The position numbers were made by a program, and so were the translations under genes. Below the pieces are notes generated by a model. It ran no database searches and was not told the DNA's origin. It saw only the letters and a program-made list of their open reading frames with translations. 64,000 nt of DNA from Microvirga ossetica (GTDB taxonomy: Bacteria > Pseudomonadota > Alphaproteobacteria > Rhizobiales > Beijerinckiaceae). The stretch lies in contig NZ_CP016616.1 in the NCBI RefSeq assembly GCF_002741015.1, forward strand, positions 5,296,501 through 5,360,500, written 5' to 3'. Below, in pieces: positions 1 through 9,445 of the stretch (the first letter of the stretch is position 1; each line of letters begins with the position of its first letter).

Positions 1-1
1 G

Positions 2-487
2 GTCATCGCGGAGGGGCAGCGCGGCTTCCGGGTCACTCCCGTGTCGCCCGCCGGGTTCGAAGACGTCGCGTCAATGCGGCTGCTTCTGGAAACCTATGCA
101 TTGCCCTTGTCCTTCGCGGCTGGCGATCTGGAATGGGAGAGCCGCGTCGTCGCCGCCCATCACAAGCTCGCCTTCATGGAGCGGCGGATGATGGCCGGGG
201 ACCAGGAGGGGACGGAACTCTGGAAGCACTATGACCGGGAATTTCACCAAGTGCTGATCGAGGCCTGCGGCTCCCAGACCCTGCTCGATCTCTATGGCGG
301 CGTCTTCGATCAATATCTCCGGTACCAGATGATAGCCGTCGTGTTCCGCGGAGAAATCGCGGCGAACGAGCATCGGATGCTGTTGGACTGCGCCCTGGCA
401 CGCGATGCGGAGAAAGCCTGCGAGGTGCTCGATCAGCATGTGAACGGATGCGTGGCCTACACATTGAAGAGCGGGGCATTGGCATGA
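2..487 (+). CDS. GntR-family regulator, FCD domain (5' end outside window)
   Basis: This is the C-terminal part of a GntR/FadR-type transcriptional regulator; the reading frame is open from base 2, so the start lies before the window. The first residues (VIAEGQRGF) are the end of the winged helix, and the rest is an FCD effector domain. Its usual metal/ligand residues are visible: Asp and His in the YDREFHQ segment, His in NEHR, and His near the end in LDQHV. It resembles the next gene closely along its whole visible length, so the two look like a tandem duplication. The stop TGA overlaps the ATG of the next gene (ATGA), so they are probably co-transcribed. The ligand is unknown. Confidence 0.85.
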   Translation, partial: VIAEGQRGFRVTPVSPAGFEDVASMRLLLETYALPLSFAAGDLEWESRVVAAHHKLAFMERRMMAGDQEGTELWKHYDREFHQVLIEACGSQTLLDLYGGVFDQYLRYQMIAVVFRGEIAANEHRMLLDCALARDAEKACEVLDQHVNGCVAYTLKSGALA

Positions 488-1164
488 GTGACGACGTCCA
501 AGTCATCTCCCAGCCCGCTAGCGTAGGGGAAAGCGCCTATCAGAAGATCCGATCCGACATCATCTTCGGCCGCCTCCCGCCTGGTCGAAAACTGAAGCTC
601 GACCGGCTCAAGGCCGATTACGGCGCCAGCGTCAGCACGCTCCGGGAAACCCTGAACCGCCTGCATTCCGAGCGTCTCGTGGTCGCCGAGGGGCAGAAGG
701 GATTCGAGGTCGCGCCGGTTTCGATCGCCAACCTGAGGGAGATCGCCGCCCTTCGGCAACTCCTGGAATGCCGGGCTCTAGAGCAGGCGTTTCGGGCAGG
801 GGACATGGAATGGGAGGGGCGTGTCGTCGCCGCCCATCACCGGCTCGCGCGGATGGAGGAGCAGATGGCCCAAGGCGACCGGGACCATACGGAGGAGTGG
901 AAGCGCTATGACTGGCAATTCCACCAGGCTCTCATCTCCGCCTGCGGGTCGAGAATGCTGATCGACAACCATGCGGCCGTCTTCGACAAATATTTGCGCT
1001 ACCAGATGATCGCCCTGAGCTTTCGCGGCGACATCGCAGCGGAGGAGCATGCGCTTCTCCTGCAATGCGCTCTGGAAAGGGACTCCATGCGTGCCTGCGA
1101 GGTTCTGAGACGCCACGTCGCCGGCGGCGTCGAGCATGCCCTCGCCACGGGAACCATCAGCTGA
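484..1164 (+). CDS. GntR-family transcriptional regulator, FCD domain
   Basis: A 226-residue regulator. An N-terminal winged helix (about residues 15-75, with the typical LPPGRKL and STLRETLNRL segments) binds DNA, and an FCD all-helical domain (about 85-215) binds a small carboxylate or metal-linked ligand. The FCD ligand residues are kept (Asp and His in YDWQFHQ, His in EEHALL, His in RRHVAGG). I chose the ATG at 484 because it overlaps the upstream stop, although the frame stays open for 12 more codons. It is a paralogue of the gene before it. No obvious target operon lies downstream; the aldo/keto reductase that follows is convergent. The effector cannot be inferred. Confidence 0.88.
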   Translation: MSDDVQVISQPASVGESAYQKIRSDIIFGRLPPGRKLKLDRLKADYGASVSTLRETLNRLHSERLVVAEGQKGFEVAPVSIANLREIAALRQLLECRALEQAFRAGDMEWEGRVVAAHHRLARMEEQMAQGDRDHTEEWKRYDWQFHQALISACGSRMLIDNHAAVFDKYLRYQMIALSFRGDIAAEEHALLLQCALERDSMRACEVLRRHVAGGVEHALATGTIS

Positions 1165-1312
1165 ACCGACATGAGAGGAGCGGCCTGACCGGCGACACGC
1201 TTCCGCATTCGAGAGGACATCGAACCAGCATACGCAAAGCCACCGCCACCGTCTGCCTGAGCGGGGCTTTGACCTTCGGCGATGAGGATAAGTCAGGACG
1301 TCCAGGATCCAA

Positions 1313-2332
1313 TCATCCGACAGGGCTCGTGCGTGGTGAGCGTCCTTCGATAGGATAGGCAGGATCGGTGTAGCCGGGCGTGGAAGGATGGCCGGAGGCG
1401 ACGAGGCTGTCGACGAACGTTTCATCCTCCGACGTGAAGCGGTAATCCAGGGCCTTCACGTAATCGTCCCACTGCTCCTTCGTGCGCGGGCCTCCGATCA
1501 CGGCCGTGACGAAGCGGTTGTTCAGGACCCATGCGACGGCGAACTGGCCCGGCGTGATGCCCCGGCTCTCGGCGTGACGTTTGAACTCCTGTGCGATCTG
1601 CAGGGATTCCGGCCGCCATTCCGTCTGCATCATGCGTGTATCCTGCCGACCCGCCCGGCTGGCTTCAGGCGGCGGGGCATCGGCGCTGTACTTTCCGGTG
1701 AGGATGCCGCGGGCGAGGGGAGAATAGGGCACCACGCCGAGCCCGTAATAGCCGCAGGCGGGCAGATGCTCGACTTCGGGCATCCGGTTCATGGCGTTGT
1801 AGTAGGGCTGACTCACGACCGGACGGTCGATCCCGAGATCGTCGCAGAGGCGGCAGATCTCGGCCACGCGCCAGGCGCGATGGTTCGACACGCCGAAGTA
1901 GCGGATCTTTCCCTGGCGGACGAGATCGCCCATGGCACGAACCGTCTCCACCAGCGGAGTGGTGTAGTCCTCCCTGTGAATGTAATAGATGTCGATCCAA
2001 TCCGTGCCGAGGCGACGCAAACTCGCCTCGGCCGCTTCCATGATGTGCCGGCGCGACAGACCGCGGTCGTTAGGGCCCTGTCCCATCGAATTCGCCACCT
2101 TTGTCGCGAGCACCCAATGGGATCGGGCGGAGGCAATGGCTCGCCCCGTGACCTCTTCGGAACGGCCCTCGTTGTAGACGTCGGCGGTGTCGATGAAGTT
2201 CACCCCGGCCTCATGCGCCGTTGCGATGATTTGCGCAGAGAGAGCCTCGTCCGTCGGGCCGCCGAACATCATCGTGCCCAGGCAGATCGGTGAGACCTTC
2301 AGACCGGAACGGCCCAGGTTGCGGTAATCCAT
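1313..2332 (-). CDS. aldo/keto reductase
   Basis: A 339-residue NAD(P)H-dependent oxidoreductase of the aldo/keto reductase superfamily, reducing aldehydes or ketones in the cytoplasm. The catalytic tetrad is readable: Asp48 in the DTADVY segment, Tyr53, Lys78 in LATKVAN and His119 in YYIHRED. The C-terminal half has the usual family pattern (GVVPYSPLARGILTGK, then the VIGGPRTKEQ phosphate-binding segment). The frame runs five codons further upstream, but the ATG at 2332 has a GGAG six bases before it and starts at the conserved MDYRNLGRSGL motif. The substrate is unknown and the neighbours do not help: a regulator pair is convergent on one side and a broken oxidoreductase is upstream. Confidence 0.9.
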   Translation of the reverse strand: MDYRNLGRSGLKVSPICLGTMMFGGPTDEALSAQIIATAHEAGVNFIDTADVYNEGRSEEVTGRAIASARSHWVLATKVANSMGQGPNDRGLSRRHIMEAAEASLRRLGTDWIDIYYIHREDYTTPLVETVRAMGDLVRQGKIRYFGVSNHRAWRVAEICRLCDDLGIDRPVVSQPYYNAMNRMPEVEHLPACGYYGLGVVPYSPLARGILTGKYSADAPPPEASRAGRQDTRMMQTEWRPESLQIAQEFKRHAESRGITPGQFAVAWVLNNRFVTAVIGGPRTKEQWDDYVKALDYRFTSEDETFVDSLVASGHPSTPGYTDPAYPIEGRSPRTSPVG

Positions 2333-2425
2333 TCTCAACTCCATCATCTGCGTTCGTGGCAGGATAGCCTGCTTCTGCCGGCACCTCTACCACCGCGTGT
2401 CACCTTCGCAGGGAGGGAACAGCTA

Positions 2426-3742
2426 TCAGGCCGCTTCATCCCCATGTCTCGCACACATCTCTTGCCTGATCCGAACCGCGAGCCTGCTCATATCCAGGCT
2501 GACATCGGCTTCCGTCACCGCCGATCCTGCAGCGACGTCGCGGGTCAGGTGGATCCCATGGGCAAGGCCGATGGGCAGCATGCGCGATGCCCTGCTGCGG
2601 GAGGCGGTCGCCAATCGGCCATAGACGGTGTATCCGCCCTCGCCATCGAGAAGTTCGCCAGCCTTCAGGTCACGCTTTGCGACTGCGACCGCATCGCCCC
2701 GCCACAGGCGGCTTGAGCCCGTCGGCTCGCCGCGCAGGGCGGCGCTCAGAACGGAAATCGACAATTCGAGACCGATCATGTGAAAGGGCTTGTACATCGC
2801 CGCATAGCGGCCGGTGGAATCCGTGGGAAGACCATATTGCTTGAAGCAGGCTGCCGCGTAATCGTTCGGTGCTTTCAGCACCACGTAGACGCCCCAGCGC
2901 AGATCGCGGAACACCGGGCGACCGTCGCGTTCCAACGAGGACACCACCTCCACCATGCCGTCATGATCGAGTTGGCCGCCGATGCTGCGCGGTCGCAGGA
3001 TATGCGAGAGGTCGTCGACGCCGCATGGCGGGAAGCCCAGTCCATCCTCGGGGACATCGAGATCGCAGGCATTGGCGATGGCGGCCATTTCGATGGCGGA
3101 TTTCGTTCCATCGAGGAAGGAGTTGAACATCTGCGGGTTCATGCCCGCTGCCCGTGCCTGCTCCGGCGTGAGGCCGTAATGGGCCCAGACATCGTCCGGC
3201 GTCACATGATGGTAATGAGGCAGGTATTTGGTTCCTTTGCCGGCAGCCGCAACCGTGAAGCCTGCAGCCCTGGCCCAGTCAACCATCTCGGCCACCAGGG
3301 CAGGTTGGTCGCCATAGGCCATTGAATAGACGACGCCCTTTGCCGACGCCTTCTCGGCCAGAAGCGGGCCCGCCAGAACATCGGCCTCCACATTGACCAT
3401 GACGATATGCTTGCCGGCCTCGATGGCCGCGAGCGCATGCCGGATGCCGGCTTCCGGATGGCCGGTGGCTTCGATCACCACCTCCACATCGTCTGCCTGG
3501 CAGGCATCGAGACCATCCGCCGTAAAGTGTGTTCCGGCCAACCTTGCCTCGTCCCAGCCAACGGTTCGGCAGGCACCGCGTGCCCTGTCAGGATCGAGAT
3601 CGGCGATCATGGCGACCTCGAGTCCGGAAATCGTGGGGACCTACGAGAGAAACATCGATCCGAACTTGCCCGCGCCGATCAATGCCGCGCGAACCGGCTT
3701 GCCTGCCTCGAGCCGTCGATAGAGCAGTGCCGATAGGTTCAT
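2426..3742 (-). pseudogene. NAD-binding SAF-domain oxidoreductase interrupted by an amber codon
   Basis: This locus would encode about 437 residues of a predicted homoserine dehydrogenase-like oxidoreductase with a C-terminal SAF domain (COG4091-like). The N-terminal Rossmann segment (LIGAGKFGSMFLS) reads well from the ATG at 3742, which has a GGAGG Shine-Dalgarno. Codon 34 is TAG (3643-3641), and the same frame then continues without a gap (VPTISGLEVAMIADLD...) to the end. A single C-to-T change from CAG (Gln) explains it. Internal ATG codons, for example at 3610, could give a product lacking the dinucleotide-binding loop, which should be inactive. It is either a recent pseudogene or a sequencing error. 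The kelch gene is divergent. Confidence 0.82.
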
Positions 3743-3952
3743 GGTGTCCCGCCTCCGCTGGTCCGGTCGCCTGAAGAAGCTCGAAGCTCCGACGGCAAGT
3801 GTCAATCGGCTTAAAGGTGAAGCGTGGGTTCGGCTGGTATCGCATAGGCTCGTCCCAGCGGTCTCGGAAACTTGAACGGTCCTCCGCCATGTTTCCTTGT
3901 CACGAGAACGGCTCTCCGCAAGAATTGGCCGCCGAACCAAAAGAGGTCGATC

Positions 3953-5077
3953 ATGGATCGCCGCCATTTCATCGCGTTCGCCGGACTGGCCGCCATCGGG
4001 ACCCACAGGGCCTGGGCGCAGCATGCGGGGCACGGGACCCAACTGCCCGAGGCGGCCTCCTCACCCGATCCCTATTCCCGTCTTCAGGGAGGCGTCCCGC
4101 ATCACCTGACGCCTGAGCAGGAAGCGCAACGCGTCACCGACAGCCCGGCGCCCCAAGGGGCCCAGGGACGTTGGGTCTCCCGCGCTGCCCTGCCCATTCC
4201 CCGCAGCGAGATGGCCTGGGCTACGGCGCTCGACGGACGGATGCACATCGTCGGCGGTTATGGCGAGGGCCGCGTCGACAGGGCCTATCACCATGTCTAC
4301 GACCCCGCCCTCGATCGCTGGTTCAACGCGGCTCCGCTGCCGAGGGGCGCCAACCACGTGGCCGTCGCTGCGGATGCAGGGCGTGTTTATGCCTTGGGCG
4401 GTTTCATCGAGCAGAACCGCAACCCCGATCACAATGCCTATGTCTACGATGCGGCGGCGGATCGCTGGACGACCATCGCCCCGCTGCCCCGTCCGCGCGG
4501 CGCCGCCGCCGCCGTGGTGCTCAACGGCAAGATCCACCTGATCGGAGGGGCCTCGGTGCCGGTCATGGAGCGTGCCAGCATCGGCTGGCACGAGGTTTAC
4601 GATCCGCAGGCCGACCGCTGGACCCAACTCAAGGCACTGCCCGGTGCACGCGACCATGTCGGCTGCGTGGCATATGGCGACGCGATCCATGTCATCGGCG
4701 GGCGCTTCAACACCTTCGAGTACAACACCAACCTGCACCACGTGTATCTGCCGGCGAAGGATACCTGGGAAGAACGCGCGCCGCTGCCGACCGCCCGCTC
4801 CGGCCACGGACTGGTGATTTACCGCAACCGCCTCTTCGCCATGGGCGGCGAGGCAGGGCGCATCGAGCAGGGCAGGCCGATCCAGGCCAAGGTGTTCGGA
4901 CAGATGGAGAGCTACGATCTGACCGCCGATACATGGCAGCAGCATGCTCCCATGACGACGCCCCGGCACGCGGTGGGAGCGACGGTGATCGGCGACTGGA
5001 TCTATGTCGCGGGAGGAGGGGCGGTGCTCGGCGGATCGGTCCAGTCCGCCGTGCACGAGGCGTTCACGCTCGGCTGA
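3953..5077 (+). CDS. exported kelch-repeat protein
   Basis: A 374-residue protein with an N-terminal export signal (MDRRHFIAFAGLAAIG, ending near AWA-Q; the paired arginines suggest Tat, though Sec is possible). Five to six kelch repeats follow, each with the double glycine (IVGGY, ALGGF, LIGGA, VIGGR, AMGGE, VAGGG) and a downstream Tyr-x-x-x-x-x-x-Trp (YDPALDRW, YDAAADRW, YDPQADRW, YLPAKDTW, YDLTADTW). These would fold as a single beta-propeller in the periplasm. Such propellers bind ligands or proteins, and some are sialic-acid mutarotases, but nothing here assigns that role. The start at 3953 has AGAGG upstream. The 3' end overlaps the convergent reductase gene by 14 bases. Confidence 0.85.
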   Translation: MDRRHFIAFAGLAAIGTHRAWAQHAGHGTQLPEAASSPDPYSRLQGGVPHHLTPEQEAQRVTDSPAPQGAQGRWVSRAALPIPRSEMAWATALDGRMHIVGGYGEGRVDRAYHHVYDPALDRWFNAAPLPRGANHVAVAADAGRVYALGGFIEQNRNPDHNAYVYDAAADRWTTIAPLPRPRGAAAAVVLNGKIHLIGGASVPVMERASIGWHEVYDPQADRWTQLKALPGARDHVGCVAYGDAIHVIGGRFNTFEYNTNLHHVYLPAKDTWEERAPLPTARSGHGLVIYRNRLFAMGGEAGRIEQGRPIQAKVFGQMESYDLTADTWQQHAPMTTPRHAVGATVIGDWIYVAGGGAVLGGSVQSAVHEAFTLG

Positions 5078-6059
5078 TCACAAGACCCCGTGCGGCCAAC
5101 TCCGCTTCCGCCTGAGCGACGGAAATCGCTCCCGGCTTGAGCTTCTCGCGTACCATCCGGGCGCCGAGTTCGACGAAGTACGTGTTCGCCGGGACAGGAA
5201 CGCCGTGGAGGCGGCCGAGCAGCACGATCTCGCCGTTGAGATAATCCGTCTCGATCGATCCCGCCCCTCGTTCGAGGCTCTGTGTCGTCGAGCCGCCGGA
5301 GCGTTCGATGCCGGGGATCGGCCGGGAGCGCATCATCTGGTCCCGGCGGGCATCGGCTGCCCCGACATCCAGCCATGAAATGCCGGCTGCGGTGTAAGCG
5401 GCCTCGGCTTCGGCCTGGAGCAGGGCTTCGAGATGCTTGTAATCCGCATCGAGACCGAGTGCACCCTGCAGGATGTTGCTCAGATTGAGCAGAAGCTTGC
5501 CATACTTGCTCTTCATCACCTCGGGCTGCACGAAGGCAGCGATATTCGCGGCCTCCAGGCACGCGGCGAGGCGCTCGTCGTTGCTGTTGCTGCCATTGGG
5601 AAAGAGCCCGATGTCGAAGATGCCGTGGCGGGGCGCTGCGAACGCGCTGACCTCGCCGGGTGCCGAGATGGATGCCGGCATCATCACCGTGACGCCGTGG
5701 ACCTCCTTGAAACGGCGGAGCGCAAGGCTCTCGTTGGTAACGCCGTTCTGAACGCAGAAGATCGGCTGCTCGTCGATTCCCGCGGCGCGCAGCCGCTCCA
5801 GGGCGGCAAGCGTGTCCTGCGTCTTCATGGTCAGGAGGATCGCATCGTCCGGACGAAAATCGATGCCGGACGGATCCGATACGCAGCGAAACTGCGCCCG
5901 TACAGCCTTCTCCGGAGTGCGCAGCAGCAGGCCATCGGCTTGAAGGGCTTCGAGCTGAGCGCCACGGGCGATGCCGATGACCTCGTGTCCTGCAAGGGAC
6001 AGGGCGGCTGCGACCGTGCCGCCGATTGCGCCGACGCCGTAGACAATGATCCGCATCAT
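5064..6059 (-). CDS. 2-dehydropantoate 2-reductase family protein
   Basis: A 331-residue member of the ketopantoate reductase (PanE/ApbA) family, which reduces 2-oxo acids with NADPH. The nucleotide-binding motif GVGAIGG is at residues 8-14. The ApbA N-terminal domain covers about 1-150, followed by the helical C-terminal domain, with the active-site Lys probably in the MKSKYGKLLLNL segment. Two adjacent ATG codons (6059 and 6056) share the Shine-Dalgarno GAAGGG, so either could be used. It is a single gene, convergent with the kelch gene. The window contains a second family member at 23611-24627, so the role need not be pantothenate synthesis. Confidence 0.87.
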   Translation of the reverse strand: MMRIIVYGVGAIGGTVAAALSLAGHEVIGIARGAQLEALQADGLLLRTPEKAVRAQFRCVSDPSGIDFRPDDAILLTMKTQDTLAALERLRAAGIDEQPIFCVQNGVTNESLALRRFKEVHGVTVMMPASISAPGEVSAFAAPRHGIFDIGLFPNGSNSNDERLAACLEAANIAAFVQPEVMKSKYGKLLLNLSNILQGALGLDADYKHLEALLQAEAEAAYTAAGISWLDVGAADARRDQMMRSRPIPGIERSGGSTTQSLERGAGSIETDYLNGEIVLLGRLHGVPVPANTYFVELGARMVREKLKPGAISVAQAEAELAARGLVISRA

Positions 6060-6302
6060 ATTTCCCTTCTGTCGCGCCCTGCGCATCCCTCGATCAAGCT
6101 GCAACTCATATCGCGTCTGCAATCCGTTCGGAAAGACTTGGTGTGAAGCCCACGCGTATATTTGCAATAAAATAACAGGTCATTTCTTTGCGTGTACGGT
6201 GGCACAGACACCGGTGAACTTGGCTTGCATTGTCTGGGCAATGTCGCCTTAAATAGACTGACGGTTGAAATTTGAGACGGTGTGTGAAGCCGAGAGCTTG
6301 TC

Positions 6303-9300
6303 ATGGATTGCCCGCGCTGTGGACGACCTAGCCCCGACGACGCGCGGTTCTGCAGCCAATGTGGCGCGCCTCTGATACCTGATGCGTCCAACGCGGCGAA
6401 TCCTCCGGAAGAACCCGCGAGCACGGAGGAGTTCAAGCCGGTCACTATCCTTTTTGTGGATATCGTCGCCTCGACCGAGCTCGTCTCCAATCTTGACGCC
6501 GAACAGGCCATGCGGCGCCTGGCACCCGCCCTCGCTGTCATGCGGCGGGTGGCGGAGCAGTTCGGCGGAACCGTCATCCACACCCTGGGCGACGGCATCA
6601 TGGCACTCTTCGGCGCTCCCAAGATTCAGGAAGGGCATGCATTGCTGGCCTGCCAGGCCGCCCTGGAAATTCAATCGGAACTCGGGCGGGCGCTGGGCCC
6701 AAGGGCCATCCGCCTCGGTCTGCATTCCGGGATGATCGTCTCCGAGACGAGGTTCTCAGGATCGGTCAACGAAAGAGAGGCTTACGGAGTCGCGATCCAT
6801 ATCGCGAATCGAATGCAGGCCCTTGCCGAGCCGGGAGCGATCTATCTCAGCGAAGCCTGCTATCATCTCGTCGAGCGCTACTGCATCGTCAAGCCAGCCG
6901 GTCGCTATCGCATACGCGGCATTTCCCATGAGATGAGCGTCTACGAACTGCAGGGCCTGCAGCCGCCGTCGTCCGGACAATTATTCAACAGCAGCAACCT
7001 CACGAGATTTCAGGCCCGCGAGCGCGAGATGGCGCTTCTGGAATCGGCGCTGCAGGCCGCTCTTCACGGCGACAGTCATATCGTCGGCGTCTGCGGTCTG
7101 CCCGGAAGCGGAAAGTCGAGGCTGTGCTACGAGTTCGCCGAGCGCTGCCGGATGGATGTTATTCCGGTGATCGAGGTGAGGGCGCAGCCTTATGGAAAGG
7201 CAGCTCCCCTTCAGCCGATCCTGGAAATCATGCGCTTGCTGCTGGGGATATCATCCGGTGACGATCCCGCATCGGCGCGGGAGCAGGTGGCCAGCTATCT
7301 GGCTCGGATGCAATCTCCCCCTGACGGAGCGCTGGCGGTTCTGTGCGACTTTCTCGGCATTGCCGAGAGCGGTGCAGCATCGGCCGTAACGCCGAAAATG
7401 CGGCATGCCGCCCTTCTCGACATCATTTCCCGGTTGGTTGGCGAGACGGCCTCTCGTCCGCTCGTCATCGTGTTTGAAGATCTTCATTGGCTTGACGAGG
7501 CGAGCGAGGCTTTCGTGGAGTCGCTCTGCGATGCGATCATCGGATCCCACGTTCTTCTCGTCGTGAATTTCCGTCCGTCATACAAGGCCCCTTGGATGGA
7601 TGGCGACCGTTTTCATCTGTTGGAGCTGACGGAGTTCGATGACAGCCAGATGGAGGCGTTCGTTTCCTGCGTGATCGGTTCGCATGCGAATCTCGCGGAG
7701 TTGCGCAACCGGATCGCCGAGCGTTCCGGCGGCAATCCGTTCTTTGCGGAGGAAATCATTCACTCCCTGGTCGAGAACGGCATGCTGATTGGCCATCCCG
7801 GCGACTATCGCCTCGGGGGTGTCATCAACGACAATCCTCTCCCGGTGACGCTGCAGGCCGTCATCGGGGAACGCATCGATCGGCTTCCTTCCTTCGACCG
7901 CATGCTCCTGCAGATCGCGTCCGTTATCGGCAAGGAGGTTCCGCATGCGGTTCTGGTTGCCGTCGGCATGCAGGAGCAGAGCGCCGATGTCGAGCCGGCT
8001 CTCAATCGGCTCTGTGCGCTGGAACTCCTGCAGGTCCAGAACCGGCCCGAGGGACGCCATTATGCGTTTCGCCACCCGCTGATCCAGGAAGTCGCCTATT
8101 CGAGCCAGCTGAGGTCGCGCAGAAGTCGCCTCCATGCCTTCGTTGCACCCGCCCTGGCCAGCCATTACCGGGAGCGGCAGGGCGAGTTCGCCGGCCTGAT
8201 CAGCTTTCATTACGAAGCTGCGGGCATTCTTACCAAGGCGGCCGAGTATGCGCGCATCGCGGCCGAGTGGATCGGGTCGATGCATCCTGCCCAGGCGATC
8301 AGGCAATGGCACGTCGTCCATAGACTTGCCCGTGCCCAGACCCCGTCCGCGAAGAACAAGGCCCTGCTCATTCTCGCGAGTGGCCAGATCGCCTGGCTCG
8401 GATGGCGTGAGGGATTGAGCGTCGAGGACGCCGCGCCCTATATCCAGGACGCTCTCGCAATCGCCCGCGAGACGGACGACACCATGATTCCGTTGCTTCT
8501 CTTCGTGGAAGCCCGGATCAGCGGAGCAAGCGGAGGCGCGGCGGATAATTACGTGTCGCGCGTGAAGCAGGCATTGCAGATTCTGAACGCCGAGGCCGAC
8601 CAGAGCCGTGCCGCAACGCTCTATGCCTCGTTGAGTCAAGCCTATGGCTGGGCGGGCCTGTTCAATGAGGCCCTGGAGGCCAACGACAGGGCGCTGTCGC
8701 TCTTGCGATATGTTCAGGAATTCGAAAACCGTTTCCTGGGATACAGCGTCGAGCACTGGACGCTCAGCCTGCGCGCGCGGATCCTGATCCACCTCAATCG
8801 TATCGACGAAGGAAGGGCCTGGCTCGACCATATGCTATCCATCGAGGATGGGCTGATCGATCCGACCGTCCAATTCATCAGCCATCTGGGATATGTCGAC
8901 CTTGCCTGGATGTCGGGAGATGCGGATCTCGCGATGAAGCACGCGCGACACGTGAGCGCGCTCGCGGAGCGCCATGGTACGCCTTATCTTCGCGTGTTCT
9001 CCTATGCCTGCATGGCAATGGCCCAAGGTCTTGCGGGGGATAGCCAATCGGCGATTGCAGGTCTGGAAGAAGGAATCGACTTCATGCACGCAGCCGGGGC
9101 CGCGCTGGATTATGAGCCCGATATGATGGCGTGCCTGGCCGAATGCCTGGAGCGGGCGGGCCGGCACGGCGAAGCGCTGTCGACGGCGGAGCGCACGATC
9201 GGCCTGTCACGGGATCGCTCGGCCCGCCTGCCGGAATGTCGGGCCTTGATCGTGGCAGGCAATGCTCTCGCCAAGCAGGTCGGGGCGCCAAGTCGAGACG

Positions 9301-9440
9301 AGGCCGAGCATTATTTCAGCGAGGCGGAAGCCTTGATGCAACAGACCGGAGCCATGATTCTCGAGCGGCATTTGAGGGCGGGGAGGGGGAGGTCCGATGT
9401 CAACCCTGCCGCAGCTGCAACCGGCTCGGTCCGAGAATAG
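6303..9440 (+). CDS. class III nucleotidyl cyclase / AAA ATPase signalling protein
   Basis: A 1045-residue multidomain protein. Residues 1-25 form a zinc ribbon (Cys3, Cys6, Cys17, Cys20). A class III adenylate/guanylate cyclase domain spans about 46-215, with metal-binding Asp53 (FVDIVASTEL) and Asp97 (LGDGIMALFG). A P-loop ATPase follows, with Walker A GLPGSGKS at 265-272 and Walker B LVIVFED near 387-393. The C-terminal half is helical and TPR-like. In the cyclase the transition-state Asn position reads His166 (GVAIHIANR) with Arg170 kept, which I believe is common in this ATPase-fused subfamily, so activity cannot be assumed. It is probably cytoplasmic and ligand-regulated. It stands alone, five bases from the convergent methyltransferase gene. 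Confidence 0.88.
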   Translation: MDCPRCGRPSPDDARFCSQCGAPLIPDASNAANPPEEPASTEEFKPVTILFVDIVASTELVSNLDAEQAMRRLAPALAVMRRVAEQFGGTVIHTLGDGIMALFGAPKIQEGHALLACQAALEIQSELGRALGPRAIRLGLHSGMIVSETRFSGSVNEREAYGVAIHIANRMQALAEPGAIYLSEACYHLVERYCIVKPAGRYRIRGISHEMSVYELQGLQPPSSGQLFNSSNLTRFQAREREMALLESALQAALHGDSHIVGVCGLPGSGKSRLCYEFAERCRMDVIPVIEVRAQPYGKAAPLQPILEIMRLLLGISSGDDPASAREQVASYLARMQSPPDGALAVLCDFLGIAESGAASAVTPKMRHAALLDIISRLVGETASRPLVIVFEDLHWLDEASEAFVESLCDAIIGSHVLLVVNFRPSYKAPWMDGDRFHLLELTEFDDSQMEAFVSCVIGSHANLAELRNRIAERSGGNPFFAEEIIHSLVENGMLIGHPGDYRLGGVINDNPLPVTLQAVIGERIDRLPSFDRMLLQIASVIGKEVPHAVLVAVGMQEQSADVEPALNRLCALELLQVQNRPEGRHYAFRHPLIQEVAYSSQLRSRRSRLHAFVAPALASHYRERQGEFAGLISFHYEAAGILTKAAEYARIAAEWIGSMHPAQAIRQWHVVHRLARAQTPSAKNKALLILASGQIAWLGWREGLSVEDAAPYIQDALAIARETDDTMIPLLLFVEARISGASGGAADNYVSRVKQALQILNAEADQSRAATLYASLSQAYGWAGLFNEALEANDRALSLLRYVQEFENRFLGYSVEHWTLSLRARILIHLNRIDEGRAWLDHMLSIEDGLIDPTVQFISHLGYVDLAWMSGDADLAMKHARHVSALAERHGTPYLRVFSYACMAMAQGLAGDSQSAIAGLEEGIDFMHAAGAALDYEPDMMACLAECLERAGRHGEALSTAERTIGLSRDRSARLPECRALIVAGNALAKQVGAPSRDEAEHYFSEAEALMQQTGAMILERHLRAGRGRSDVNPAAAATGSVRE

Positions 9441-9445
9441 TGCTT

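Noticed and set aside
3641..3643. Pyrrolysine or programmed read-through at the amber codon
   Set aside because: There is no sign of pyrrolysine machinery here, the family normally has no such residue, and a simple point mutation or read error explains it.
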